Shown piece by piece: positions 8,282 to 17,030 of a DNA stretch of 64,000 bases. A program made the translations under genes and the position numbers. Source of the DNA: an uncultured Aquimonas sp. (GTDB lineage: Bacteria; Pseudomonadota; Gammaproteobacteria; Xanthomonadales; Xanthomonadaceae); contig NZ_CALART010000068.1 of assembly GCF_937888285.1 (NCBI RefSeq), forward strand, positions 15,277 to 79,276, written 5' to 3'. Positions within the stretch are counted from its first letter, which is position 1. Every line of letters starts with the position of its first letter. Under the pieces are notes generated by a model. The model was not told the origin of the DNA and ran no database searches. It saw only the letters and a list, made by a program, of their open reading frames with translations.

Positions 8282-8411
8282 CCTGGCCTTGATCAATGAT
8301 CGCGAGTCCGGCGCAGGTGCGGACTCGCTTGCGCTGGATCAAGCGCTGACGCGCTGGGCCCGCGGGCGCGCCCTCCTTGGCGCGCGACAACGCTGATTCT
8401 TCAGCCTTGTC
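8282..8411. repeat. Imperfect 130-bp direct repeat, copy 2
   Basis: Second copy of the element at 7713-7842, 569 bp away in the same orientation. It contains an 8-bp inverted repeat, GCGAGTCC...GGACTCGC, and a CGCGGGCGCG-rich segment. Confidence 0.7.
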
Positions 8412-8485
8412 CCAGGGTTTGCCATCGGCCTCTCGCGCAGCGGACCGCGTGGGCCGAGGAGTCTGGACCGCCTGTGGTGCAGGCC

Positions 8486-9220
8486 TCAGCGGCGACTGCC
8501 TCCGGCCTGCTTGACCAGGGCCGCAGGGTCGATGTTCTCGAACGCGCACAGCTCCTTCAGCGCGTACTCCATCACCGCGCGCGCATGACCGGTCACGCGG
8601 GCCAGCATGCGGTGGATTTGCGCGTCCTTCTCGTTGCGGTTCTGGCACTGCGCCGAGTAGCTCTCGAAAGCGCTGAGCGCCAGCACCAGGTCGGCGACCT
8701 GGTTGGGGCATTCGCAGTCCACCAGCGACTTGACGTCCTGCAGTGCGGCCAGCTGGAGGTCGTCGTAGCGCCGCATCGGCGGCTGCTGCTCCAGGCGCAG
8801 CATCGAGGTCTCGGCGCTGGCCGCGGCGGCAACCGTCGCCGCCGGCGCGGTGGCCAGGTGCTTGACGATCAGGCCGATCATGTTGGAGCGCAGCGAGCGC
8901 GCGCTGACCGGGGCGCGCAGCAGCTGACGGCGCGGCCCGCGCAGGCGCTCGATCAGGTCCCACTTGGCGAATGCGTAGACGATCAGGCTGAGCTCGGGCT
9001 GGAAGGCGCGCTCCAGCTCTTCGAGCACCGTTTCGGGTCGGTCTCCGAGCAGGCCGAGGTCGATCACCAGGGCGTCGACGTTGACGGTGCCTGCGGCAGC
9101 GAGAAGCTGCTCCTTGCGCTCGCCGGACAGCACGACCTGCAGGTTCTTCTGGTCGGCTTCGCCGGCGCTGGCGCGCAGATACTGGGGCAGGGTGGCGTGG
9201 AAGATCGCGAGATTGACCAT
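8486..9220 (-). CDS. Conserved protein of unknown function with CxC-containing helical C-terminus
   Basis: 244 residues from the ATG at 9218-9220; an upstream in-frame start at 9325 lacks a ribosome site and would add low-complexity sequence. The N-terminal half contains a Rossmann/receiver-like segment (VDALVIDLGLLGDRP, residues about 45-60), but no full phospho-acceptor pocket can be assigned. The C-terminal part carries a DVKSLVDCECPNQVADLVL segment with a CxC pair and a long helical region. I recall this type of C-terminus next to regulatory domains, so a regulatory role is possible, but no function is claimed. No operon partner lies within 100 bp. Confidence 0.7.
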   Translation of the reverse strand: MVNLAIFHATLPQYLRASAGEADQKNLQVVLSGERKEQLLAAAGTVNVDALVIDLGLLGDRPETVLEELERAFQPELSLIVYAFAKWDLIERLRGPRRQLLRAPVSARSLRSNMIGLIVKHLATAPAATVAAAASAETSMLRLEQQPPMRRYDDLQLAALQDVKSLVDCECPNQVADLVLALSAFESYSAQCQNRNEKDAQIHRMLARVTGHARAVMEYALKELCAFENIDPAALVKQAGGSRR

Positions 9221-9337
9221 GGCTGCGGTCCCTGGGGCTGGGGAGAGGGCGCGCAGTGTCGACCAGCCGGGGTGGACGGCAGGTGTGTGCCCGCAGCCGC
9301 GCCAGCCCGATCCGGAGCCTGGCACTCGCTGCCGGCT

Positions 9338-9988
9338 TCAGCCGAGCACGCTCTCCACCGGCATGACCGACATCAGCAGGCCGAACAGGATCAGGGCCCA
9401 GAGGGCGCCACCCAGCACCATCCACAGGATATTGGCCGCGGTCAGTTCCGCATTGGTCGCGCCGTCCGGGTCGTCCTGCGAGAGGTTGATGGCCAGCTGC
9501 GCCCGGTACAGAGGCCAGATCATCGGCACCAGGAACAGGAAGGACACCACCAGTACGCCGGGCGACGCATCGTCTGCGGTCACGCGATCGAAGACCCGGC
9601 TGGCGATCGTCGCCACCACGAAGATCGTGGCAAGCATGCCCGGCGTCCAGCGATGGTCGACCCCGCGCGTGCGCAGCTGCCCGTCGACTTCGCCGAACAG
9701 GGAATGGGTGAAGAAGATCGAGAAGATCGCACGCGGGATCGGCCAGTAGATCTTGTGCACCCGGTTCAGCAGCGACCAGTTTCGATAGAACCAGTACAGC
9801 GAGTAGGCGCCCAGGGTCAGGATCATCAGCAGCAGGAACTTGCGCCGCGCGACCACGTACAGCACCTGCCGTGCCTCGCTTTCCGTCTGCTGCGGCAGCG
9901 CTGTCGCAGGGGCTGCGTAGGGGTTGGCGGCATCCAGCGCCGCGGCTTCGGGCCGGGCTTCTGCAGGCAGCGTGGAAGAAGTCGTCAT
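9338..9988 (-). CDS. Multi-pass membrane protein, DUF4234-like
   Basis: 216 residues. A soluble Pro/Ala-rich N-terminus of about 40 residues precedes a basic VVARRKFLLLMILTLGAYSLYWFYRNW segment (two parts, residues about 47-72) typical of DUF4234-type proteins. Three further hydrophobic segments lie in the second half, ending in WMVLGGALWALILFGLLM. The ATG at 9986-9988 starts a sensible N-terminus, but the ribosome site is weak. Function unknown; likely inner membrane. The gene is divergent from pyk across a 366-bp gap. Confidence 0.72.
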   Translation of the reverse strand: MTTSSTLPAEARPEAAALDAANPYAAPATALPQQTESEARQVLYVVARRKFLLLMILTLGAYSLYWFYRNWSLLNRVHKIYWPIPRAIFSIFFTHSLFGEVDGQLRTRGVDHRWTPGMLATIFVVATIASRVFDRVTADDASPGVLVVSFLFLVPMIWPLYRAQLAINLSQDDPDGATNAELTAANILWMVLGGALWALILFGLLMSVMPVESVLG

Positions 9989-10354
9989 GGAAGGCGTCCA
10001 GAGGTGGTTGGCATAAGGCGCGCACCGGTGCGGCCCGGGCGTACGGCCCGGCACAGGCGCGGCCAGCAGTGTGAGATGGAAGCGGTCCGCGCGGAAGTGC
10101 AGATGCCGCCAGCGCCCCGCGCCATGACGTCGACAGATCTGCGGCAAGCGAACCCGCGCGAGCCGGTGGTGCCATGGATGGATTCGAGACAGTGGTCTGC
10201 CAGTGGACTCTCGGTTTCGCCGGAAATCGGCGGAATCTTCTGCGCTGCAACACATCGGTCTTGCAGTGGTCTGCAGATTATTCGTATGCAGGGCGCGTTG
10301 CTGGCTGTGTGGCTGGCTACACTGCGAGGCACCCAACCGACAGTCCAAACGCGC
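9989..10354. other. Divergent intergenic region before pyk
   Basis: No gene is supported. It separates the minus-strand membrane protein from pyruvate kinase and should contain promoters for both. The right third is locally AT-richer than its surroundings, with one candidate pyk promoter. Confidence 0.5.
10261..10290 (+). promoter_or_regulatory. Candidate promoter for pyk
   Basis: TTGCAG (10261-10266) and TATGCA (10285-10290) are separated by 18 bp in an AT-richer patch, about 65 bp before the pyk start. The match to a sigma-70 promoter is moderate and unproven. Confidence 0.3.
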
Positions 10355-11824
10355 ATGAGCACCCACGGTTTCCGCCGCACCAAGATCCTTGCCACCCTCG
10401 GTCCCGCAACCGACGCGCCGGGCGTGCTGGAGGCCGTGCTGCTGGCCGGGGTGAACGTGGTGCGCCTGAACTTTTCCCACGGCACTGCCGAGCACCACGC
10501 CGCCCGCGCCGACGCCGTGCGTGCGGCGGCGGCCAGGCTGGGCCGCGAGATCGGCATCCTCGCCGATCTCGGCGGCCCGAAGATCCGCGTCGAGCGCTTC
10601 GCGGCCGGCAAGGTGCAGCTGAAGGCGGGTGAGCCTTTCGTGTTGGACTGCCGCGCCGATGCCGCCCAGGGCGATGCCAGCCGCGTAGGCGTCAGCTATC
10701 TCGGCCTCGTCGATGACGTCCACGCCGGCGACACCCTGCTGCTGGACGACGGCCTGATCGCGCTGATGGTCGAGGCTGTCGAAGGCTGCGAGATCCGCAC
10801 CCGCGTGCTGACCGACGGCCCGCTGTCCGACCGCAAGGGCCTGAACCGCCTCGGCGGCGGGCTCTCGCTGGGCGCGCTGACCAACAAGGACCGCGCCGAC
10901 ATCAAGCATGCCGCGGCGCTCGGCGTGGACTTCATCGCCGTCAGCTTCTGCCGCACCGCCGCCGACATCGAGGAAGCGCGCGCGCTCGCCCGCGAGGCCG
11001 GCAGCAGCGCGCAGATGGTCGCCAAGATCGAGCGCGCCGAGGCCATCGAGAACCTGCGCGAGATCGTCGATGCCAGCGATGTGGTGATGGTGGCGCGCGG
11101 CGACCTCGGTGTGGAGATCGGCGACGCCGAGCTGCCCGGCCTGCAGAAGAAGATCATCCGCGAAGCCCTGGACCGCGGCCGCGTGGTGATTACCGCCACC
11201 CAGATGCTGCAGTCGATGGTCGACAACCCGATCCCGACCCGCGCCGAAGTGCTGGACGTGGCCAACTCGGTCATCGACGGCACCGATGCGGTGATGCTCT
11301 CGGCCGAGAGCGCCAGCGGCGCGTATCCGGAGAAAGCCGTGCAGGCGATGGAGCGGATCTGCCTCGGCGCCGAGCGCCAGTTCCAGATGGACACCGACTT
11401 CGAGGCTGCACCGCGCAACCTGGTGCATGTCGACCAGGCGATCGCGATGAGCGCGATGTTCCTGGCCGAACACATCCAGCTGCGCGCGATCATCGCGCTG
11501 ACCGAATCGGGCGGCACCGCGCGGCATCTCTCGCGCTTCCGCAGCTCGGTGCCGATCTACGCGCTGTCGCGCCACTCGGGCGCACGTCGGCGCATGGGCC
11601 TGATGCGCGACGTCTATCCGATCGACTTCGACAGCGCCGGCCTGTCGCCGCGCAAGGCTGCGCGCGCCGCGGTCGCGCATCTGCATGCGCTGGGCCTGCT
11701 CGCCACCGGCGACCGCGTGGTGATCACCAGCGGTGACCACATGGAGCAGCTGGGCGCCACCAACACCCTGCGCCTGCTGCGCGTCGGCGAGGGCGGCGAG
11801 GCCGAAGGCCTGGGCGAGCTGTAG
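10355..11824 (+). CDS. pyk: Pyruvate kinase
   Basis: 489 residues, the usual length. It converts phosphoenolpyruvate and ADP to pyruvate and ATP in glycolysis. Diagnostic segments in order: RRTKILATLGPAT at the N-terminus, GVNVVRLNFSHG, ILADLGGPKIR, TNKDRADI, the active-site signature MVAKIERAEAIENL, DVVMVARGDLGVEIG, TATQMLQSM and the C-terminal allosteric domain with ALTESGGTA. Start chosen at ATG 10355, where homology begins; an open frame extends far upstream but is not protein-like. No Shine-Dalgarno sequence is obvious. Monocistronic. Confidence 0.96.
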   Translation: MSTHGFRRTKILATLGPATDAPGVLEAVLLAGVNVVRLNFSHGTAEHHAARADAVRAAAARLGREIGILADLGGPKIRVERFAAGKVQLKAGEPFVLDCRADAAQGDASRVGVSYLGLVDDVHAGDTLLLDDGLIALMVEAVEGCEIRTRVLTDGPLSDRKGLNRLGGGLSLGALTNKDRADIKHAAALGVDFIAVSFCRTAADIEEARALAREAGSSAQMVAKIERAEAIENLREIVDASDVVMVARGDLGVEIGDAELPGLQKKIIREALDRGRVVITATQMLQSMVDNPIPTRAEVLDVANSVIDGTDAVMLSAESASGAYPEKAVQAMERICLGAERQFQMDTDFEAAPRNLVHVDQAIAMSAMFLAEHIQLRAIIALTESGGTARHLSRFRSSVPIYALSRHSGARRRMGLMRDVYPIDFDSAGLSPRKAARAAVAHLHALGLLATGDRVVITSGDHMEQLGATNTLRLLRVGEGGEAEGLGEL

Positions 11825-11915
11825 TCGGTTCCCCTGCCTGCGACGCGGCCGTTCGGTCGCGATTCGCGGGCGTCGTGCTAGGGTCGGCGCCCCTTCATCG
11901 CGTGGTTCGCCAAGC

Positions 11916-13139
11916 ATGCTTGCTCGCTTCCTGACCGCTCTGCTGCTGCTCGTTTCCGGCGCCGGGCTCGCTTTCGCCGAGGATCGCTACTTCGAGATCG
12001 AGTACCGCGTGGCCTTCCTGCCGGATGAGGGCGTGGCCGCGGTGACGCTCGAGTACAGGCCCGGCGAGGGCCGCATCCGCGGCCTCGATTTCACCATGCC
12101 CGACGAGCGCTACAGCGGCTTCGGCGGCGACGGTGAAATCGAGCGCAAGGAGGATCGCCTGATCTGGACGCCGCCGGCCAAGGGCGGCGAGTTGCGCTGG
12201 CGCTACCAGGTCGACAAGCGTCGGCGCAGCGGCGGCTATGACGCGCGTATGACCGAGGACTGGGCGATCGTGCGCGGCGACCATCTGGTGCCTTCCGCGC
12301 GTGCGCGCCTCACCCGCGATTCGCGGGCGCGTGCGACGATCCGCTTCGACCTGCCCGAGGGCTGGCCCGGCGTCGACACGCCCTTCAAGCGCCGCGGCGA
12401 AGAGCCGGTGTTCGACATCGCCGACGACGACCGTCGCTTCCAGCGCCCGGTAGGCTGGATGATCGCCGGCGACATCGGCATCCGCCGCGACTTCATCGGC
12501 GACATGGAAGCTGCGGTGGCCGCGCCCAAGGGCGACCCCATGCGCCGCAACGAGTACCTCGCCTACATCAATCTCGTGGCGGGTGAGATGGAGGAGGCTT
12601 TCGGCCGGCTGCCGGAGAAGATCCTCATCGTCGGCGCTGGCGATCCGATGTGGCGCGGCGGTCTGTCCGGGCCGCGCTCGCTGTACCTGCATTCCGACCG
12701 TCCGCTGATCAGCGAGAACGGCACCAGCACGCTGGTGCACGAACTGGTGCACGTGATCTCGCGGGTGCGTGGCGCCGCCGGCGACGACTGGATCGCCGAG
12801 GGCCTGGCCGAGTTCTACTCGATCGAGATGATGCGTCGCGCTGGCCTGCTCAATGAAGCGCGCGCGCGCAAGGCCTTCGACTGGATGCGCAACCACGGCC
12901 GCCGCATCAGCAGCCTCAAGTCAGACCGCAGCCACGGCCCGCGCACCGCTCGCGCCGTCGCCCTGTTCGTCGAACTCGACCGCGAGATCCAGAGGCTCAC
13001 CGACGACCGCCGCGACATCGACGACGTCTCGCGCCTGCTGGTCGGCCGCGGCCGCGTCAGCCTCGACGACCTGCGCCAGGCCTTCGAGGAGGTGACGGGC
13101 GAGGCGTCCGAGGTGCTGGACACGCCGCTGGTGCGTTGA
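11916..13139 (+). CDS. Secreted HEXXH metallopeptidase-like protein
   Basis: 407 residues. A signal peptide (MLARFLTALLLLVSGAGLAFA) is followed by a beta-rich N-terminal domain of about 200 residues and a catalytic domain with LVHELVHVISR, where H275-E276 and H279 form an HEXXH site and E295 in WIAEGLAEFY is a likely third ligand. This is a gluzincin layout as in M1/M61 aminopeptidases, but the length and N-domain do not match M1 closely. Probably a periplasmic peptidase. It starts 91 bp after pyk and is not obviously co-regulated with it. Confidence 0.75.
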   Translation: MLARFLTALLLLVSGAGLAFAEDRYFEIEYRVAFLPDEGVAAVTLEYRPGEGRIRGLDFTMPDERYSGFGGDGEIERKEDRLIWTPPAKGGELRWRYQVDKRRRSGGYDARMTEDWAIVRGDHLVPSARARLTRDSRARATIRFDLPEGWPGVDTPFKRRGEEPVFDIADDDRRFQRPVGWMIAGDIGIRRDFIGDMEAAVAAPKGDPMRRNEYLAYINLVAGEMEEAFGRLPEKILIVGAGDPMWRGGLSGPRSLYLHSDRPLISENGTSTLVHELVHVISRVRGAAGDDWIAEGLAEFYSIEMMRRAGLLNEARARKAFDWMRNHGRRISSLKSDRSHGPRTARAVALFVELDREIQRLTDDRRDIDDVSRLLVGRGRVSLDDLRQAFEEVTGEASEVLDTPLVR

Positions 13140-13177
13140 GCCTCACAAGGCGTTGATGCCTCAGCGCAAAGCGGCTG

Positions 13178-13222
13178 CATAGGGTGGGCCCTGGCCCACC
13201 ATGAGCTGCACGCTTGCCGCGA
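13178..13222. repeat. Intergenic GGTGGGCC hairpin repeat, copy 1
   Basis: CATAGGGTGGGCC-CT-GGCCCACCATGAGC followed by GCACGCTTGCC. The core GGTGGGCC/GGCCCACC can form an 8-bp stem. Related copies occur near 61005, 62282 and 63297, each in a gap downstream of a gene. Confidence 0.75.
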
Positions 13223-13320
13223 CCCCACCGCGCCGACGCGTCGACACACGCGGGTTGGGCCAAGCGAAGTGCGGCCCAAGGTCGGCACTCGCGCGGCCCG
13301 CGGCCAGACCAAGCGCAGCG

Positions 13321-13515
13321 CTCTCTCTCCCCTTGTGGGAGAGGGGCCGGGGGAGAGGGGTGAACGACCCCTCGGTCCCCGGCTGAAGGACGGCCCGCCC
13401 GCTTCATGGCGCCGCGGTGGCCCGTCAAGCGCCTGCGCTTCACGGCCGTGCTACCCCGTCGGAGAGGGACTGCGCCCCCTCTCCCCAACCCCTCTCCCAC
13501 AAGGGGAGAGGGGCT
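13321..13515. repeat. Paired inverted CTCTCCC/GGGAGAG element
   Basis: Two nearly perfect 36-bp arms in opposite orientation (13323-13359 and 13477-13513), each containing CTTGTGGGAGAGGGG or its complement, about 120 bp apart. It is a REP/BIME-like intergenic element. A second, more degraded pair lies at 43715-43870. Confidence 0.75.
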
Positions 13516-13562
13516 TGTCGCCCGCAGGCCTGCGGGCGCGCCGCGAGTCAGAAGCTTAGGCA

Positions 13563-13660
13563 CCCGGAACCCGGAACCCGGAACCCGGAACTAGGGACTA
13601 GGGACTAGGGACTAGGGACTAGGGACTAGGGACTAGGGACTAGCAACTGGGAACTAGGAA
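13563..13660. repeat. 7-bp minisatellite (CCCGGAA x4, CTAGGGA x7 and variants)
   Basis: Four CCCGGAA units (13563-13590), seven CTAGGGA units (13591-13639) and three degenerate units to 13660, immediately downstream of the M28 peptidase gene. The GGGACTA-type tract has regularly spaced G-triplets that could fold as G-quadruplex DNA. It belongs to the same class of heptamers as the blocks in the mla region. Confidence 0.9.
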
Positions 13661-13682
13661 CTCGATTCCCAATCCCCGCCCC

Positions 13683-15095
13683 TCAGCGCCCCGGCACCCG
13701 CCCGAACCCGCTCTCGGCTTCCGCCGCGAGATACGCGAACACTGCGTAGGCCCGCGCCTGCTGGTCCAGCGCCTCGCTGTCGATCTTGTCCAGGGTGTCG
13801 TTGGCGGTGTGGTGGTAGTCGAAGTAGTCCATGCCGTCCTGCGCCAGCTGAGCCCAGGGCACACCGCGCTGCACCAGCGGGCCGATGTCCGGGCCCGGGC
13901 CGCCGCCTTCGCGCTCGAACGGGATGCCCAGCGGCGCCAGCACTTCGGCGATCTGCTCCAGCAGCGGCCAGTACGCCGGCTCGACGCCGGCACGCAGCGC
14001 GTAGATGCGGCCCGCGCCGAAGTCGCTCTCGGCGCCGATCACATGCTTCGCCATCTGCTCCGCATGCGTGGCGGCGTAGGCGCGCGCGCCCAGCAGGCCC
14101 TGCTCCTCGTTGCCCCAGGCGATCACCCGCACGGTGCGGCGCGGGCGTTGATCCAGCTTCAGCAGGGCCGCACCCGCGGCCATGGTGATGCCCACCCCGG
14201 CGCCATCGTCGAGCGCGCCGGTGCCGAGGTCCCAGGAGTCGAGGTGGCCGCCGATCACCACGACTTCGTCCGGCCGCTCGCGTCCGCGGATGTCGCCGAT
14301 CACGTTGAAGCTGGTCGCCTCGCCGCGGTTCTCGGCATCGATGTCGAGGCGGATGCGCACCGGCTGGCCGCGCTCGATCATGCGCGTCAGCAGGTCGGCA
14401 TCGGGGTTCGAGACCGCCGCCGCGGGGATCTGCTTCACGTCGTCGGCATAGCGCATGATCCCGGTATGCGGGAAACGATCGGTATTGGTGCTGATCGAGC
14501 GGATGATCAGGCCGACCGCGCCCTTCTTCGCGGCCTCGACCGCGCCCGAGCTGCGCCCGATCACGCTGAGGCCGTAGCCGCGGCCGTCGCGGGCGCGCTG
14601 GGTGCGCTGGCTGATGAAGACGATCTTGCCTTGGGCCGCGTCCGTGGGAGCGGCCTGCAGCGCGGCGATGCTGTCGAAAGCCACGATCTCGGCTTCCAGC
14701 GGTTTGTTGCCGGTACCGATGCTGCCGCCGAGTGCGGTGATCGCCAGCGGCTGCGGAAACGGCGCAAGAATTTCGCCGCGCTCATGTCCGCGCCGCCAGT
14801 AGGGAAAGCTGAAGGGTTCGATGCGCACATTATCGAAGCCCAAGGCCCCGAACTTCGCCAGCGCCCATTCGATCGCGCGGGCATCCGCTGGGGTACCCGC
14901 CATGCGCGGGCCGACCTCGGTGGTCAGCGACTCGACGATGGCATAGGCCGCGCCGGCCTCGACGTGCTGGTCGCGCAGGGCGGCGGCGTTCTGCAGGCTG
15001 TCGGCCGACAGCGGCGTCACCGCTGGTGCGCTCGGTTCGGCAGCATGCGCATTCAGCGCGAAGGTGGCGGCGAGCAGACAGACGCGCAGACGCAT
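13683..15095 (-). CDS. Secreted M28-family zinc peptidase
   Basis: 470 residues with a signal peptide (MRLRVCLLAATFALNAHA). A PA-like domain (KIVFISQRTQ, KGAVGLIIRSI) is inserted before the catalytic domain, which carries the M28 ligands in order: H in GGHLDSWDLG, D in GALDDGAG, the general base and ligand in WGNEEQGLLG, the acidic ligand in GAESDFGAG and H in DYHHTANDT. Likely a periplasmic or secreted aminopeptidase or carboxypeptidase. The start at ATG 15093-15095 gives the signal peptide; the longer reading frame adds an unlikely N-terminus. Confidence 0.93.
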   Translation of the reverse strand: MRLRVCLLAATFALNAHAAEPSAPAVTPLSADSLQNAAALRDQHVEAGAAYAIVESLTTEVGPRMAGTPADARAIEWALAKFGALGFDNVRIEPFSFPYWRRGHERGEILAPFPQPLAITALGGSIGTGNKPLEAEIVAFDSIAALQAAPTDAAQGKIVFISQRTQRARDGRGYGLSVIGRSSGAVEAAKKGAVGLIIRSISTNTDRFPHTGIMRYADDVKQIPAAAVSNPDADLLTRMIERGQPVRIRLDIDAENRGEATSFNVIGDIRGRERPDEVVVIGGHLDSWDLGTGALDDGAGVGITMAAGAALLKLDQRPRRTVRVIAWGNEEQGLLGARAYAATHAEQMAKHVIGAESDFGAGRIYALRAGVEPAYWPLLEQIAEVLAPLGIPFEREGGGPGPDIGPLVQRGVPWAQLAQDGMDYFDYHHTANDTLDKIDSEALDQQARAYAVFAYLAAEAESGFGRVPGR

Positions 15096-15201
15096 GGCGG
15101 GATTCCCGGAAGCAGGAGAACAGCGGAACCATGCCAGCGGCCGAAGCCGACGGCATGTGCGGAAAGGCCGAGCACACAAGTCATGCGCCCGGCCCGCGCA
15201 A

Positions 15202-15600
15202 TCACTTTTTCAGCAGATCGCGGATCTCGCGCAGCAGCAGCACGTCCTCGGGCGGCGCCGCCGGTGCGGCGGGGGCTTCTTCCTTCTTGCGCTGCAGGCG
15301 ATTCATCAGCTTGATCACGATGAAGATGGCGAAGGCGATGATGGTGAAGTCGACCACGGTCTGCAGGAAGGCGCCGTACTTGAAAAGCACCGGGTCCACG
15401 CCGTCCGCACCTTCCTTGAGCGTGATCGCCAGATCCGAGAAGGTCTTGCCCCCGACAAGCAGACCGATCACCGGCATGATGATGCCGTCGACCAGCGAGC
15501 TGACGATCTTGCCGAAGGCCGCGCCGATCACGACGCCGACCGCGAGATCGACGACGTTGCCACGCATGGCAAAAGCCTTGAATTCACTGATGAAGCTCAT
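15202..15600 (-). CDS. mscL: Large-conductance mechanosensitive channel MscL
   Basis: 132 residues, normal for MscL. It forms the homopentameric inner-membrane valve that opens at high tension during hypo-osmotic shock. Seen: the amphipathic N-terminus [26 protein letters not shown] (two parts), TM1 with the pore-lining [12 protein letters not shown], the periplasmic loop, TM2 [17 protein letters not shown] and the charged C-terminal helix ending [10 protein letters not shown]. Stand-alone gene. Confidence 0.97.
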   Translation of the reverse strand: MSFISEFKAFAMRGNVVDLAVGVVIGAAFGKIVSSLVDGIIMPVIGLLVGGKTFSDLAITLKEGADGVDPVLFKYGAFLQTVVDFTIIAFAIFIVIKLMNRLQRKKEEAPAAPAAPPEDVLLLREIRDLLKK

Positions 15601-15732
15601 GTCGCCCCCGAACAGTCCAGCGGCGCCGTTCGCCGCGCGTCGACTTTAGCGGAAGCGGGGAGCTGCGGGGTTGCTCGACCGTTGTCGTGCTGTGCGCCTT
15701 AAGGGTGAGAAGGCCGGCGCCGGCGCAAGTGG

Positions 15733-16242
15733 CTAAGTCGCGGGCCGGGCAAGCCGAGTGCTCGCCAGCGCGAGCATGAGCAGGATCGCGATTCCAATTC
15801 CTGTCCCTGAGAAGGTCGGCACCGTCCGCGTCAGGGAGGGCGCAGGCCCCACAACGACATTCACGGAGGAGAGGAATATCTCCGTTCGCTGAGGCAGGCG
15901 GATCATGTGGACTTCGATTCGATACTCGCCGGCCGGCAGCACTGGAGCCGGTCGTCTGAGCGTTGCCGGTGGGAGACCGCACCACCCGATGGCGATCACT
16001 CCGGGTTCGAAGAGCCTCACCGTGTTTCCGTCAATCTCCGTGCGTCGTTCCGGCTCTCCCGGAAAGGGGGCCGTGAATCCGTGGCAGCCGCCGACATCCA
16101 TCAGAACATCGAAGGCTTGCCCAGCGACAGGCGAAGCGGGTTCGATTCTTGGTGCCGAGTAGGAGGCAGACGCGGAGGTGCTGCCCAGGAGCAGGAAGAT
16201 TGCGATCAGGCGAGCTGGGCTCATCGTATGCGTCCTGAGCAA
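15733..16242 (-). CDS. Secreted protein with IPTL-CTERM-like sorting tail
   Basis: 169 residues. An N-terminal signal sequence (ARLIAIFLLLGSTSASAS) precedes a beta-rich domain of about 110 residues with an apparent Cys pair (GGCHG and GWCGL). The C-terminus reads VPTFSGTGIGIAILLMLALA then RLARPAT: a V/IPT motif, a hydrophobic helix and a basic end, the tripartite form of IPTL-CTERM sorting signals. Such tails are thought to be processed in organisms with an exosortase-like or rhombosortase-like system; none is visible here. GC is slightly lower than in its neighbours. Function of the domain unknown. MSPARL is an alternative start. Confidence 0.65.
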   Translation of the reverse strand: MLRTHTMSPARLIAIFLLLGSTSASASYSAPRIEPASPVAGQAFDVLMDVGGCHGFTAPFPGEPERRTEIDGNTVRLFEPGVIAIGWCGLPPATLRRPAPVLPAGEYRIEVHMIRLPQRTEIFLSSVNVVVGPAPSLTRTVPTFSGTGIGIAILLMLALASTRLARPAT

Positions 16243-16316
16243 ATGCGAAAGAAGGGGCAGGGCGGCTCAACAGAGCGCTTGCAGGCAGTGCATCCGAAGG
16301 TGCCAATAGTGGAGGG

Positions 16317-17030
16317 CTACGAGGATACGCGCACTCGCGCATCCAGCGCCGCCAGCCGTTCCGGCGTACCGACATCTTCCCAGGTGCCGGTGTGCTTGAG
16401 CCCGGCGATGCGATCGACACCCATCGCCGCGCGCAGCAGTGGGGCGAGACCGAAGCGCGGCGGGCTGCGGCGGCTGTCTTCGCTCTCGCCGATCACTGAC
16501 CGCCAGCCGTCAAGAAGACGGGCGTCGAACAGGCCGATGCCGGCATAGGTCAGGCGCGGCTCTCCCTCGCTGCGCAGGCGCGCGCCGTCCAGATGGAAGT
16601 CGCCGCGCGGATGCTGCGGCGGGTTGTCGACCATCAGCAGCTGGGCGAGATCGTTCGGCGCGAGCGCAAAGCGAGCGTAGTCGACGTCGCAGAACACGTC
16701 GCCGTTGACCAGCAGGAAGCGCTGCGCCTCGAGCAGGGGCAGGGCGTTCAGCAGGCCGCCGCCGGTTTCCAGCCGCTCGGCCTCGCGGCTGTAGCGGATC
16801 GACAGCCCGTAGCGCGCGCCGTCGCCCAGCGCCGGCTCGAAGCACTCGGCGAGGTGCGCAGTGTTGATCACCACCCGCCCCACGCCGGCCTTGGCCAACG
16901 CGTCGAGGTGCCATTCGATCAGGCGCTTGCCGCCGACGGGCAGCAGCGGTTTCGGCGTCACGTCGGTGAGCGGGCGCATGCGTTCGCCGCGGCCGGCGGC
17001 GAGGAGGAAGGCGACTTCGACTGTGCTCAT
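16317..17030 (-). CDS. murU: N-acetylmuramate alpha-1-phosphate uridylyltransferase
   Basis: 237 residues. Converts MurNAc-1-phosphate to UDP-MurNAc in the MurU salvage pathway that recycles peptidoglycan and bypasses MurA. The nucleotidyltransferase signature LAAGRGERMRPLTDVTPKPLLPV (two parts) starts at residue 10, followed by ETGGGLLNAL and the metal-binding NGDVFCDVD. It overlaps the upstream kinase gene by ATGA, the usual amgK-murU arrangement. Confidence 0.93.
   Translation of the reverse strand: MSTVEVAFLLAAGRGERMRPLTDVTPKPLLPVGGKRLIEWHLDALAKAGVGRVVINTAHLAECFEPALGDGARYGLSIRYSREAERLETGGGLLNALPLLEAQRFLLVNGDVFCDVDYARFALAPNDLAQLLMVDNPPQHPRGDFHLDGARLRSEGEPRLTYAGIGLFDARLLDGWRSVIGESEDSRRSPPRFGLAPLLRAAMGVDRIAGLKHTGTWEDVGTPERLAALDARVRVSS

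Larger units (their letters stand above)
7538..8485. other. 948-bp spacer upstream of the TOMM operon
   Basis: No gene could be supported here on either strand; open frames in it have no plausible start or protein-like composition. It holds the presumed operon promoter at its left end and two copies of an imperfect 130-bp direct repeat. Confidence 0.6.

Noticed and set aside
8474..10354. Open frame continuous with pyruvate kinase on the plus strand
   Set aside because: It overlaps two minus-strand genes and has no protein-like features; homology begins at ATG 10355.
9989..11917. Long minus-strand frame antisense to pyk, in frame with the DUF4234-like gene
   Set aside because: His/Gln/Ala-rich shadow; the membrane-protein homology starts only at 9988.
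13563..13660. Tandem heptamers as a CRISPR or TA-like array
   Set aside because: Units are 7 bp and contiguous without spacers; no cas genes are present.
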